This document shows, piece after piece, positions 7,500-15,870 of a stretch of 27,927 bases of DNA. Made by a program: the position numbers and the translations under genes. How positions within the stretch are numbered: position 1 is the stretch's first letter; every line of letters starts with the position of its first letter. The notes under the pieces are model-generated. The model worked only from the letters and a program-made list of their open reading frames with translations, was not told the DNA's origin and ran no database searches. The DNA comes from CAIYXV01 sp035506255 (GTDB lineage: Bacteria; Margulisbacteria; WOR-1; XYC2-FULL-46-14; WPAF01), in NCBI GenBank assembly GCA_035506255.1, contig DATJPS010000109.1, forward strand, positions 1 through 27,927. The letters run 5' to 3'.

Positions 7500-7859
7500 A
7501 ATGGTCGTGCTGATCCCGCCCCTCGGCATGAAGTCACCGGTCACCACTGCCCACTCCGGCTTGCACGCCGCGACCATATCATCCAGGATCCGGTTGACCG
7601 CGTTCTCGTTGAAAATGCCGAGGTTGCGGTAAGCCAGCAGGTACATCTTGAGCGACTTGAGCTCCAGGCAACTCTTTTTCGGCATATAATGGATGATGAT
7701 CTTGCCGAAATCCGGGAGCCCGGATCTGGGGCAGATGGAAGTGAATTCCGGGACCTCGATCGTCACTTCATACTTTCGGTAGTGGTTATCGAACACCTCG
7801 ATCGCGGGCAGCTTCTCGTTCAACCCCGACCGTGCGTGTTTTTCTGTGTATTCCTTCAT
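7476..7859 (-). CDS. queF: NADPH-dependent 7-cyano-7-deazaguanine reductase
   Basis: Reduces preQ0 to preQ1 in queuosine biosynthesis. The 127 residues make this a compact unimodular QueF. Catalytic residues are clear in EFTSICPRSGLPDFG: Cys43 (thioimide nucleophile) and Asp50. The substrate/cofactor part ELKSLKMYL...NLGIFNENAVNRI is also present. A Shine-Dalgarno GGGAGGG lies just upstream of the ATG. It is the last gene of the minus-strand trpB-trpA-HD-queF run, 50 nt after the HD gene, with a heptamer repeat in that gap. Its 3' end overlaps the convergent dus gene. Confidence 0.95.
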   Translation of the reverse strand: MKEYTEKHARSGLNEKLPAIEVFDNHYRKYEVTIEVPEFTSICPRSGLPDFGKIIIHYMPKKSCLELKSLKMYLLAYRNLGIFNENAVNRILDDMVAACKPEWAVVTGDFMPRGGISTTISARYPRR

Positions 7860-7876
7860 TTCTCGTTCCCTCCCAT

Positions 7877-7911
7877 ACGCATTACGGATTACGCATCACG
7901 AATTACGGATC
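7877..7911. repeat. Five tandem 7-bp units (consensus ACGNATY)
   Basis: ACGCATT, ACGGATT, ACGCATC, ACGAATT and ACGGATC follow one another in exact register between the HD gene and queF. The last unit runs into the HD stop codon. The AT-rich composition differs from the flanking genes. This is a short-period tandem repeat, not a CRISPR. Confidence 0.85.
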
Positions 7912-8446
7912 AATATGTGCTATCCGCCTCGTCCAGTAACCGCATATAAACATCGTGTGAAGTGCGCGGATAATCATGGCTGCGGACCTCGTTGACGATG
8001 TCTTTTTCCTCCGCGATCTTCGATAAGATATCGGAACCGATCAGCCCGTGATGCTTGTGCACATAGAACTTGCGGAAGAGCATGGGCGACCGCTCTTTCT
8101 TTCCCCATCCGGCGAACAGATCGTATACCGGCCATAAGAGCTTATGGAATATTACCAGGATCGATTTATCGAAAATGGTGAGCCGGGCGGCCGACTTGCC
8201 CACATCATGCAGCAACCCCAGTCTCACCAGCTTTCTCTGATCGATCTCCCGTTTGCCGACGGCCGCCGCCAACATCTTTTGGGCCACCACCACACCATGT
8301 TTCTGTTCAAAGTCGGGGAGAGAGAAGAAAAGCGCCGCTTCTTTTATATTAAGATGCTGATATGCGAAAGCCCGATCGGTTTCGCTCATTTTGGAGCTGA
8401 TGGCGAACCAGAACTGCTTTATCCGGTAAGCGGTCCGTTCAAACAT
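7910..8446 (-). CDS. HD-domain metal-dependent phosphohydrolase
   Basis: A 178-residue protein with the HD metal-site pattern: His50 (EQKHGVVVA), His80-Asp81 in LLHDVGK, HKHHGLIGSDIL further on, and SHDYPRT near the C-terminus. HD proteins hydrolyse phosphoester bonds in nucleotides or cyclic nucleotides; the substrate cannot be read from the sequence. The first about 20 residues are amphipathic/hydrophobic and may touch the membrane. The start overlaps the trpA stop by 8 nt, so it is translationally coupled to the trp genes, although a role in tryptophan synthesis is not implied. Confidence 0.85.
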   Translation of the reverse strand: MFERTAYRIKQFWFAISSKMSETDRAFAYQHLNIKEAALFFSLPDFEQKHGVVVAQKMLAAAVGKREIDQRKLVRLGLLHDVGKSAARLTIFDKSILVIFHKLLWPVYDLFAGWGKKERSPMLFRKFYVHKHHGLIGSDILSKIAEEKDIVNEVRSHDYPRTSHDVYMRLLDEADSTY

Positions 8447-9200
8447 TGATCGCCCTTTTAAGCGACGCGACCAGCGAGACCGCTTTCTTGTAATTCCGTT
8501 TCGCTACCAGATCGACGATCGCCGAGCCGACGATCACTCCGTCGGCATACTTGACCGCTTCTTTCGCCTGCGCCGGGCTGGAAATGCCGAACCCGACCGC
8601 TACCGGTTTCTGGCTGTATTTTCTGATCTTCGCTACCATGCCGGCGATCGCGCCCGATAATTTTGCTCGTTTTCCGGTGATGCCAGTGGTGGACACCAGG
8701 TAAATAAAACCGCTCGACGCGCTGGCGATGCATTTAATCCTCTCATCTTCCGATGTCGGTGCCGCCAGGAAGATCTCGTCCACTTTTTTCCTTTCCCCTT
8801 TTGCGATCGACCACTCCTCCGCCGGCATGTCTGGGACGATCACGCCGTCCACTCCGATCATGGCGCAGTCGGCGTAAAACTTGCGGGGGCCGTACTTTTC
8901 GATCAGGTTCTCCGCCAGCATGAATACGATCGGAATGGAGGTCGTTTTCCTGAGCTTTTTGACCAGAGCGAACACATCTTTAAGCGAAATGTCATTTTTG
9001 AGCGCCCGCTGGTGCGCCGCCTGGATCACCGGGCCGTCAGCCAGCGGGTCGGAGAACGGGACGCCGAGCTCAATTATATCTGCCCCCGCCTTTTCGAAAT
9101 CGGAGACCAGCTTTTCGGTGACCGCCAGCGACGGGTCCCCGGCAACGATGAACGGGATCAGCGCTTTCTTGTTCTTGAAGGCTTCGAAGATATTAGACAT
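8439..9200 (-). CDS. trpA: Tryptophan synthase alpha chain
   Basis: Cleaves indole-3-glycerol phosphate to indole and glyceraldehyde-3-phosphate and passes indole to TrpB. The 253-residue TIM barrel contains IELGVPFSDPLADG with catalytic Glu44 and Asp55, separated by 11 residues as in the E. coli enzyme (E49/D60). Other conserved segments are GVIVPDMP, YLVSTTGITG and VGFGISSPAQ. The start overlaps the trpB stop by 8 nt and the stop overlaps the HD gene by 8 nt. Confidence 0.97.
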   Translation of the reverse strand: MSNIFEAFKNKKALIPFIVAGDPSLAVTEKLVSDFEKAGADIIELGVPFSDPLADGPVIQAAHQRALKNDISLKDVFALVKKLRKTTSIPIVFMLAENLIEKYGPRKFYADCAMIGVDGVIVPDMPAEEWSIAKGERKKVDEIFLAAPTSEDERIKCIASASSGFIYLVSTTGITGKRAKLSGAIAGMVAKIRKYSQKPVAVGFGISSPAQAKEAVKYADGVIVGSAIVDLVAKRNYKKAVSLVASLKRAINV

Positions 9201-10353
9201 AGCGCCTTACCTCATCCGCGTCCTTGTCGCCGCGGCCGGAAAGGCAAACGATGACCGTCTGCTCCTTATTGAGCTTAGGTGCCAGTTTCTTTAAATGCGC
9301 CACCGCGTGCGACGATTCAAGCGCAGGGATGATCCCCTCTTTTTCGGAAAGAAGTTTAAATCCGTAAAGTGCGTCCTTGTCGTTGGCGGTAAAGTACTGT
9401 ACGCGGCCGGTTTCTTTCAAATAGCTGTGTTCCGGCCCGACCCCCGAATAATCGAGCCCGGCCGAGATCGAATGCGTATTGAGTATCTGCCCGCTCCTGG
9501 TCTGCAGAACATAGGTGCGCGCGCCGTGCAGCACGCCGATCGAACCTTTGCAGAGCGAGGCCGCACCCTCCGCCTCCACTCCGATGATCTTAACGTTCGG
9601 TTCGTCCAGGAAAGGCGCGAACAGCCCGATCGAATTGCTGCCTCCGCCGGTGCAGGCCACCAGATAGTCCGGCTCTTTGCCTTCCGCTGCCAGGTGCTGC
9701 GCCTTGGCCTCGTTGCCGATCACCGATTGGAAATCGCGCACCATCATCGGGTACGGATGCGCGCCGACGCAGGAGCCAAGACAGTAGAAAGTGCCGTCCG
9801 GATGCGCCATCCAGTCGCGCATCGCCTCGTTGATCGCGTCCTTTAAGGTTTGGCTGCCGGAGGTCACGCTCACGACTTTCGCTCCGAGCAGCTGCATGCG
9901 GTAAACGTTGAGCGCCTGGCGTTTAACGTCCACCGCTCCCATGTAGACGATGCATTCAAGCCCGAATAATGCACAGCCGGTGGCGGTGGCCACTCCGTGC
10001 TGGCCGGCGCCGGTCTCGGCAATGATCCGCTTCTTACCCATTCTTTTCGCCAACAGCAATTGACCGATCACGTTGTTCAGCTTGTGGGAACCGGTATGGC
10101 AGAGGTCTTCCCTTTTAAGATAGATCTTCGCTCCGCCGAAATGTCCGGTCAGGTTGCCTGCGAAATAAAGCGGCGTCGGCCGGCCGATAAAATGCTCCAG
10201 GTAAAAAGCCAGTTCGCTTTTAAAATCCTGGTCGTTGCGGTATTTAAAATACGCGTCGGTCACCGCTTCGTGGACGGCGATCAGCGTTTCCGGCACGTGC
10301 CTCCCGCCGAATTGCCCGAAATGCCCGTTCTTGTCTGGAAGATCAGCGAACAT
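9193..10353 (-). CDS. trpB: Tryptophan synthase beta chain
   Basis: PLP enzyme condensing indole with serine. From the ATG at 10353 it has 386 residues, starting MFADLPDKNGHFGQFGGR as TrpB1 proteins do. PLP Lys91 lies in HTGSHKLNN, the phosphate-binding loop is GGGSNSIG, and the C-terminal CLSGRGDKD motif is intact. An upstream extension to 10443 is rejected because an extended -10 box (10360-10368) lies only 6 nt before this ATG. The order trpB-trpA is standard; trpC is elsewhere in the window and trpE/D/F are not present. Confidence 0.97.
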   Translation of the reverse strand: MFADLPDKNGHFGQFGGRHVPETLIAVHEAVTDAYFKYRNDQDFKSELAFYLEHFIGRPTPLYFAGNLTGHFGGAKIYLKREDLCHTGSHKLNNVIGQLLLAKRMGKKRIIAETGAGQHGVATATGCALFGLECIVYMGAVDVKRQALNVYRMQLLGAKVVSVTSGSQTLKDAINEAMRDWMAHPDGTFYCLGSCVGAHPYPMMVRDFQSVIGNEAKAQHLAAEGKEPDYLVACTGGGSNSIGLFAPFLDEPNVKIIGVEAEGAASLCKGSIGVLHGARTYVLQTRSGQILNTHSISAGLDYSGVGPEHSYLKETGRVQYFTANDKDALYGFKLLSEKEGIIPALESSHAVAHLKKLAPKLNKEQTVIVCLSGRGDKDADEVRRYV

Positions 10354-10359
10354 AGTGAA

Positions 10360-10368
10360 ATTATAACA
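10360..10368 (-). promoter_or_regulatory. Leaderless-type promoter of trpB
   Basis: Extended -10 TGTTATAAT on the minus strand, ending 6 nt before the trpB ATG, so transcription should begin at or next to the A of ATG. The -35 region is weak (TTCTTA at 17 bp), and the TG extension may compensate. No Shine-Dalgarno sequence could fit. Confidence 0.75.
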
Positions 10369-10436
10369 GAATTGAGAAGAAATAAGAAATGTGCGTAGTG
10401 AATTTGCCGCCAAGTTTTGCGGGACATAAAAAACTC

Positions 10437-10464
10437 TTGACAAATCCGCAGGACGAATTAGAAT
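10437..10464 (+). promoter_or_regulatory. Promoter of speD-speB
   Basis: Perfect TTGACA (10437-10442), 16-bp spacer, TAGAAT (10459-10464). Transcription should start near 10471, just before AGAGG (10474-10478), which precedes the GTG at 10488 by 9 nt. This fixes the speD start. Confidence 0.75.
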
Positions 10465-10487
10465 TTAGCATAAAGAGGTTAAATTTA

Positions 10488-10922
10488 GTGAAAGAAAAAG
10501 TCACCTACGGCTTCGGACCGCACTTGATGCTCGATTGTTACGGCTGCAATAAAGAGAAGTTGTCCGACATGGACCTCATCTTCGACACGCTCGATAAATT
10601 TCCGGAAAAGATCGGCATGACCAAGATCATGCCGCCGTACGTGTTTAAATACCGCGGCGCGGTGCCGGAAGATTGGGGAGTTTCAGGCGTGGTACTGATT
10701 GCCGAATCGCATATCACTATCCACACTTTCCCCGATAAAGATCACGCTTTCATCGATGTTTTTTCATGCAAGGACTTTGACACTGATTTCGCGGCCAACT
10801 ACATGATCAACCTTTTTGAATCCAAGGAGCACGAGGTTTCCCTCTCCTCGCGCGGCACCGAGTTCAAAAAAATCAAAAGAACGGTAAAGCACGGGGAACT
10901 CCCCCGCGTCTATACCCACTGA
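10488..10922 (+). CDS. speD: S-adenosylmethionine decarboxylase proenzyme
   Basis: Makes decarboxylated SAM, the aminopropyl donor for spermidine. With the GTG start at 10488 the protein has 144 residues, beginning (M)KEKVTYGFGPHLMLD like prokaryotic class 1 SpeD. Self-cleavage occurs within AESH between Glu73 and Ser74; Ser74 becomes the pyruvoyl group. Catalytic Cys94 (VFSC) lies 20 residues later, as in B. subtilis (S63/C83). The ORF stays open to an ATG at 10389, but that would place the promoter inside the gene. speB follows with no gap. Confidence 0.93.
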   Translation: MKEKVTYGFGPHLMLDCYGCNKEKLSDMDLIFDTLDKFPEKIGMTKIMPPYVFKYRGAVPEDWGVSGVVLIAESHITIHTFPDKDHAFIDVFSCKDFDTDFAANYMINLFESKEHEVSLSSRGTEFKKIKRTVKHGELPRVYTH

Positions 10923-11777
10923 ATGAAGCATAGCAAGACCTTTCTCGAGCTCGAGCCGGAATATTCGCAATACAAGACCTCCCGCTTTGTCGTCATCCCC
11001 TGCCCTCACGAAGTTTCCGTAAGCTATGGGACCGGCACCAGGTTCGGCCCGCAGGCGATCCTCGATGCCTCGTTCAATGTGGAAAACTTTGACGAGGAGC
11101 TGAAGGTCGAGACCTATAAAAAGGCCGGGATCCACACTATGAAACCGTGCCCCGCCGGCAAATTGACGGCAACCGTAAATAAAGTGATCAAGGACGGAAA
11201 GGTGCCGGTCATCCTCGGCGGCGAGCATTCCCTTACGCCTGAAGCGGTCAAAGCGGTCTTTAACCGATATCCGCGGCTCTCCGTCCTGCAGTTCGACGCC
11301 CACGCCGACCTGCGCGACCAGTACCACGGGGATAAGAACAGTCACGCCTGCGCGATGCGGAGGACGCTGGAGATCTGTCCGGTAGTGCAGACCGGCATCC
11401 GGAACCTTTCGCCGGAGGAATACGAGTTCGCCAATAAAAGCGGACAGATAAATAAGATCCATTTTGCGGAACATATCGACGTGGCGGAGAAGATCGTTTC
11501 CCAGTTGAGCGAACACGTTTATATCACTTTCGACGTCGACGCTTTTGATTCTTCGGTGATGCCGTCGACCGGGACCCCGGAACCGGGAGGGTTCTTCTGG
11601 TATGAAGCGCTCGATATTCTGCGCGAAGTTTGCCGGCAGAAAAAAGTGGTGGGTACCGATTTTGTGGAGCTGATGCCGATCAAGGGACTGTTCGCGCCCG
11701 ATTTTACCGTGGCGAAATTGATCCACCGGGTAATGGGCTACATTACGGCCTACTCCAAGCCCGCCTTCCGCGTTTGA
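10923..11777 (+). CDS. speB: Agmatinase (ureohydrolase family)
   Basis: Hydrolyses agmatine to putrescine and urea at a binuclear Mn site. All metal ligands are visible in the 284-residue protein: His102 (GGEHS), Asp125/His127/Asp129 (DAHADLRD) and Asp204/Asp206 (DVDAFD). The substrate loop SHACAMRR is intact. The ATG directly abuts the speD stop (TGAATG). Together the pair supplies putrescine and decarboxylated SAM; arginine decarboxylase and spermidine synthase would be needed from elsewhere. The last 28 nt overlap the convergent FHA gene. Confidence 0.92.
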   Translation: MKHSKTFLELEPEYSQYKTSRFVVIPCPHEVSVSYGTGTRFGPQAILDASFNVENFDEELKVETYKKAGIHTMKPCPAGKLTATVNKVIKDGKVPVILGGEHSLTPEAVKAVFNRYPRLSVLQFDAHADLRDQYHGDKNSHACAMRRTLEICPVVQTGIRNLSPEEYEFANKSGQINKIHFAEHIDVAEKIVSQLSEHVYITFDVDAFDSSVMPSTGTPEPGGFFWYEALDILREVCRQKKVVGTDFVELMPIKGLFAPDFTVAKLIHRVMGYITAYSKPAFRV

Positions 11778-14128
11778 CCGTCTTCCGTTAGGACGAACAA
11801 CTCCCCATCTGAGTCGACGAGCATTTCACCGTCCTTAAGCGTTAAGATCTTAAGTTCGGCGTTTCCGCCGGCATCGACCCACACCCCTGCATTTTTAAAG
11901 ATGATGAGCTTTCTTTCGGCATTCCCGGAGAGCTGACGCACCAGTTTCGAAAAATGTTCCTTTGTCGTCCAGGCGCCCTCTTCAATGATAATGCCCTCTA
12001 CCCGGTTCGCCTTGAGGAACGGCAGTATCATTCTTATCACGTTCGCCGGTACCTTTGCGAACGCGTCGGCGCTGTCCCCGCCGATCAGGATCCCGGCTTC
12101 CCTGATCAGGTCGCCCGCCGGATCGTTCCTTTTCTCCACCATCGGGTCGTCGTCGCCTTCCCTGAGGTAATAATTATCGCCTTTAAATCCCGCCGCTTCG
12201 AGCATTTCCTTCTTTTTCGCCATGAGGCCGGCCTCATCGGATATTCCCGCCGCTCTGGCATCCGCTTCCGCTTTTTGCGCGATCGCGGCACGTTCTTCGT
12301 GACCTTCCCCATATTCCATTTTATAGAAGAGCAGGTCGGTCGAACCGTATCGGCGTGAGAACGAAGGCCCCGGCTCCGCGCCGAAGCCGGCACCTTTCAC
12401 TGCTCCTTTCAGCCTTTCTTCCAGTCCTTTCAACACCAGAGGCAGTACGTCCCGGTTAACATAGATCACGATCTTCGGCGTATTGGGAGCGATGCCGAAC
12501 TTCCTCCCCGGCCGCCATTCCTTTTCCGGGTCGGGCATCGTCTTGAACATTATCCCTGACTCTTTACGCGCGGAAAGCTCCTTCAGCACTTCTTCTAGCA
12601 CGGCGTTAAAATTCTCCAGCCGCGGATTGACGAAGATTTTCCAGTCGTTCTCTTTCCTTTTAAGCCTGTCCGGTCCTTCCGGACCCGCCCACAACCAACC
12701 AGCTAAAAATCCCTTATAACCATACCGCGTCATCAGCGCTATCGTTTCCGAAGCGAAATCAGGTACGGCGGCCGGAACCGCTCCCCCAACGATCCTGAAA
12801 TATTCCTGTTCGAACTTAAAGAAGGAATCGTAACCGAAATTAGGTTGGAAGCTGCCGCCTAAATACCGCGTCCTTCTTCCCAGTTTCTCTCTCCCTTCAA
12901 GGAAGGACGCCTCGTCTTTTCCCGTTCCTTCGACCTTCCTCAGCAATCCGAGCAGCTCCGGGTTTTTCTGCGCGCGCGCCGCGATCTCGTCCCACATATG
13001 CTCGGGGACCAGTATGCACTCTATGTCGTTAAGCTCGATATCATGCCCGACCTCGAGCTGGGGATAATATCCCATGTACTTTTCGTTATCTTTGCCTATC
13101 ACCGACATCCCCACGTTCTCATCAACGGACAGGCCCATCGGCAGGTTATTACTGCTCTTTACCAGGCAGCGGTTGTATTCCGCCTGGGTCGCCAAGTATT
13201 TTAACAGTCCCTCCCGGTCCTCGTTACTGCCGATATATCCGGCCCTAAAAAAACCGCCGCCATTCGTCCCGACCCCGATATGGCCGGTGGCCGGCTTTCC
13301 ATCAACTTCATCGAGGAACATATTCCTCAAAGAACTGCTGTCCTTTTCCATTTCCCAGAACGAACGCTTCATCACTACCGAAAGGACCGCTCCCTCTTCT
13401 CCATATTCATGTCCCAGGCCATAGCGAAAGAATTTCACCCCGCCACCATTTGTCCTCATTTTGCTTTGCGCCGCGATGTCGTCGAACTCTTTAAGGTCGA
13501 TGTTGCGCGTAAAAAACAGCAGGCCGCCGCCGTTCCTGATCCTATCCCTTATTTCAGCCACCTCCGGTTCGACCTCGACCTTGTCTATCACTTTATTAGC
13601 GGGAGGGACAGGAGGGGCTGGAGCAGGCGGCGGCGCGATCACCGGAGCGGCGGGCGGATCGGGCTCAGCCTCGCATACGCCGACCATCCGGATCGGGATC
13701 GGTTCCTGAGGCAGTACATAATGGAATTTGCCGATCTCCAGCATATCGCCGACATGGAACCGCTGGTAACGGTCCAGCGGCAACCGCTTTCCGTTGATAA
13801 AGGTCCCGTTGCTGCTCCCCCGGTCCTTTATCAGAAAATCATGCCCATTGTACAGTATCTTGGTGTGGTTGCCGGAAACAAAGCTGTTCTTGACGCAGAT
13901 GTCCCTTTCCGGGTCCCGTCCCAGTTCTATGCTTCCAGTGGAACAGGCTTTAAGGTGGCAGAACGCCTGCCACATTGAATCGGTGAACTGCGTCTGGTCC
14001 ATTACCACCCATTTAGGACGCAACGAACCGGAGTTGCCGATCGAAGGGGGGACGGCCGGGGTAGCGGGATTTCCGCCTATGCCCAGTGCTCCAAAGATCC
14101 TGGCACTTTTATCGCCGAAAATAGCCAT
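11750..14128 (-). CDS. Large FHA-domain protein of unknown function
   Basis: A 792-residue protein with no signal peptide or clear transmembrane segment, so probably cytosolic. Residues about 66-138 are a well-formed FHA phosphothreonine-binding domain: GR at 70-71, SGNH at 85-88, and SSNGTFING at 105-113. A Pro/Ala linker (about 155-177) leads to a region (about 195-385) rich in Gly and aromatic residues and ending DIECILVPEHMWDEI, whose layout vaguely recalls ADP-ribosyltransferase-like folds. A further alpha/beta region (about 494-610; DWKIFVNPRLENF ... PKIVIYVNRDVLP) weakly resembles the HopA1 effector family. Neither is secure. The C-terminus (about 740-790) looks like repeated short beta-hairpins. 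It follows gltX by 48 nt; no kinase gene is nearby. Confidence 0.8.
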   Translation of the reverse strand: MAIFGDKSARIFGALGIGGNPATPAVPPSIGNSGSLRPKWVVMDQTQFTDSMWQAFCHLKACSTGSIELGRDPERDICVKNSFVSGNHTKILYNGHDFLIKDRGSSNGTFINGKRLPLDRYQRFHVGDMLEIGKFHYVLPQEPIPIRMVGVCEAEPDPPAAPVIAPPPAPAPPVPPANKVIDKVEVEPEVAEIRDRIRNGGGLLFFTRNIDLKEFDDIAAQSKMRTNGGGVKFFRYGLGHEYGEEGAVLSVVMKRSFWEMEKDSSSLRNMFLDEVDGKPATGHIGVGTNGGGFFRAGYIGSNEDREGLLKYLATQAEYNRCLVKSSNNLPMGLSVDENVGMSVIGKDNEKYMGYYPQLEVGHDIELNDIECILVPEHMWDEIAARAQKNPELLGLLRKVEGTGKDEASFLEGREKLGRRTRYLGGSFQPNFGYDSFFKFEQEYFRIVGGAVPAAVPDFASETIALMTRYGYKGFLAGWLWAGPEGPDRLKRKENDWKIFVNPRLENFNAVLEEVLKELSARKESGIMFKTMPDPEKEWRPGRKFGIAPNTPKIVIYVNRDVLPLVLKGLEERLKGAVKGAGFGAEPGPSFSRRYGSTDLLFYKMEYGEGHEERAAIAQKAEADARAAGISDEAGLMAKKKEMLEAAGFKGDNYYLREGDDDPMVEKRNDPAGDLIREAGILIGGDSADAFAKVPANVIRMILPFLKANRVEGIIIEEGAWTTKEHFSKLVRQLSGNAERKLIIFKNAGVWVDAGGNAELKILTLKDGEMLVDSDGELFVLTEDGQTRKAGLE

Positions 14129-14134
14129 GCTACA

Positions 14135-14140
14135 TATATA
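14135..14140 (-). promoter_or_regulatory. Possible leaderless -10 box of the FHA gene
   Basis: TATATA on the minus strand ends 6 nt before the ATG at 14128, the same spacing as the other leaderless units here. It lacks the TG extension and no ribosome binding site precedes the ATG. Co-transcription with gltX is also possible. Confidence 0.4.
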
Positions 14141-14176
14141 TCGGCATTTTCGGGGCGATGTTTCAGTGAAAAGATA

Positions 14177-15601
14177 TTATTTTACGACCGCCGTCAGGCG
14201 GGCGATGACTTTGTCTTTCCCCAACACCTCAAGCACATCGTACATGGGAGGGGTCTCGGCGCGTCCGGAAACGGCGGCGCGGCAGGGATGGATGACCATG
14301 CCTAACTTTAAATTCTTTTCGGCGGCGATCGCCTTGAACTCTTTTTCGATCTCCTCTTTTACGAACGGTTCTACCGATCTTAACCTTTCCGCGATGAGCT
14401 TAAGCATTTCCGGTGCGGCCGGATCGTTCAGGTGCTTGAGCGCTTTCTCTTCGAACTCCAGGCCGTCCTTGAAGAAATAGGCGGTGAGCGGAACGATCTC
14501 GGGGATCAGCTTCATCCGGTCAAGGAAAAGCCGGACCACACGGGAAATATAGGCTGGATCGTGGTTGCCGTAGGCATTGATCAAGAGCGGCTCGCACAAA
14601 TCGATTATCCGCTCCGGCAGCGCGGTCTTTATATGCTGGCCGTTGAGCCAGGTCAGCTTTTCGAAGTTGAATATCGCCGGGTTCTTCCCGCATCCTTCGA
14701 GCGTGAAAAGGTCGATCAGTTCCTGGCGAGAGAATATTTCCTGGTCCTTATGCCCCCACCCCAGTTTGGCGATATAGTTGACCATCGCTTCGGGTAGATA
14801 TCCCTGGTCCTTATATTCGATCACCGAGGTCGCCCCGTGGCGTTTACTGAGACGCGCCTTGTCCGACCCGAGGATCATCGGGATATGGGCGAACTTTGGC
14901 AAGCCCCAGCCCAACGCCTGGTACAGAACGATCTGGCGGGGAGTGTTGGAAAGATGATCGTCCCCGCGGATGACGTGCGAGATCTCCATCAGGTGGTCAT
15001 CGATCACCGCGGCAAAATTGTAGGTCGGGAAACCGTCCGATTTCATGATCACGAAGTCGTCGAGCAGGTCGTTATCGAACTTCACTTTGCCGCGGATCAG
15101 GTCGTCCACCTCCGTGATCTCTCCCGGCGGCATCATGAACCTTATCACGCACGATGTGCCCGCTTCTTTTTTTTTCTTTGATTCTTCCGACGAGACCTTA
15201 CGGCAGGTATTATCGTAGCGCGGCGCTTCCTTCCGCTCCGCCGCCTGTTTCCGTTTTATCTCCAGCTCTTCTGGAGTGCAAAAGCAGTAATACGCTTTTC
15301 CTTCGGCGATCAGTTGTTCCGCGAACTTTTTGTAAATGTCCATGCGTTCGGTCTGAAAGTAAGGGCCGAACGGGCCGTCGACATTGGGACCTTCGTCCCA
15401 ATCGAGACCCAGCCAGTCGAGCCCGTGGAAGATGGTCTTGACCGCTTCCTTGGTTGAGCGGGTACGGTCGGTATCCTCGATGCGGAGGATGAACTTCCCG
15501 CGATTGTGCCGGGCGAACAGCCAGTTAAAGAGCGCGGTCCGCGCCGATCCCAGGTGGAGGGCGCCGGTGGGGCTAGGAGCGAATCTTACGCGCACCGTCA
15601 C
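14177..15601 (-). CDS. gltX: Glutamyl-tRNA synthetase
   Basis: Charges tRNA-Glu with glutamate. The 474 residues are normal for bacterial GluRS. The class I signatures are present as FAPSPTGALHLGSARTAL (HIGH region) and DKARLSKRHGA (KMSKS region), along with LRIEDTDRTRS for glutamate/tRNA contacts. I cannot tell from sequence alone whether it is discriminating or also charges tRNA-Gln. It starts with GTG at 15601, overlapping the ftsL stop (GTGA), which couples it to the rsmH-ftsL pair. Confidence 0.96.
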   Translation of the reverse strand: MTVRVRFAPSPTGALHLGSARTALFNWLFARHNRGKFILRIEDTDRTRSTKEAVKTIFHGLDWLGLDWDEGPNVDGPFGPYFQTERMDIYKKFAEQLIAEGKAYYCFCTPEELEIKRKQAAERKEAPRYDNTCRKVSSEESKKKKEAGTSCVIRFMMPPGEITEVDDLIRGKVKFDNDLLDDFVIMKSDGFPTYNFAAVIDDHLMEISHVIRGDDHLSNTPRQIVLYQALGWGLPKFAHIPMILGSDKARLSKRHGATSVIEYKDQGYLPEAMVNYIAKLGWGHKDQEIFSRQELIDLFTLEGCGKNPAIFNFEKLTWLNGQHIKTALPERIIDLCEPLLINAYGNHDPAYISRVVRLFLDRMKLIPEIVPLTAYFFKDGLEFEEKALKHLNDPAAPEMLKLIAERLRSVEPFVKEEIEKEFKAIAAEKNLKLGMVIHPCRAAVSGRAETPPMYDVLEVLGKDKVIARLTAVVK

Positions 15602-15870
15602 GGCCGCGCCTCCACCGATCCGTCAAGGATGTATTCAACTTTTTCCGGATAGACCATGCCGAGCTTTGAAGCGGAGACCTGCTCCACATGCCCGAGTGAT
15701 TCTCCTTTTGATTCAAGATATCTTAACATTCTGTTCTCCTGATAATCCTTGTCGAACTCGATCTTCAATTTTGCCGAATCGTACTTTAATCCCACGCTCC
15801 CGGTAAAGATGAAAAGATGGGTCAGGGCCAGCAGTATTACGATTGCGATCAGGAAGGAGTATCTTCTCAT
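15598..15870 (-). CDS. ftsL: FtsL-like cell-division protein
   Basis: A 90-residue single-pass membrane protein: a short cytoplasmic start (MRRYS), one TM helix (about 6-23), a coiled-coil-prone stretch (about 33-57), and the FtsL/DivIC-like end SASKLGMVYPEKVEYI. FtsL joins FtsB/DivIC and FtsQ/DivIB in the divisome. Primary sequence is poorly conserved, so the call rests on topology, the LGMVYP motif and position right after rsmH (4-nt ATGA overlap), the conserved dcw-cluster order. Unusually, gltX follows instead of a penicillin-binding protein gene. Confidence 0.8.
   Translation of the reverse strand: MRRYSFLIAIVILLALTHLFIFTGSVGLKYDSAKLKIEFDKDYQENRMLRYLESKGESLGHVEQVSASKLGMVYPEKVEYILDGSVEARP

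Noticed and set aside
7877..7911. Tandem array as a CRISPR
   Set aside because: The units are 7 bp with no spacers. The 8-bp array at 24051-24082 is rejected as a CRISPR for the same reason.
10354..10443. N-terminal extension of trpB to 10443
   Set aside because: It has no TrpB homology, and the extended -10 box 6 nt before the ATG at 10353 would be inside the gene.
10389..10487. N-terminal extension of speD to the ATG at 10389
   Set aside because: A good promoter (10437-10464) and AGAGG site lie inside it, and the family N-terminus matches the GTG start at 10488.
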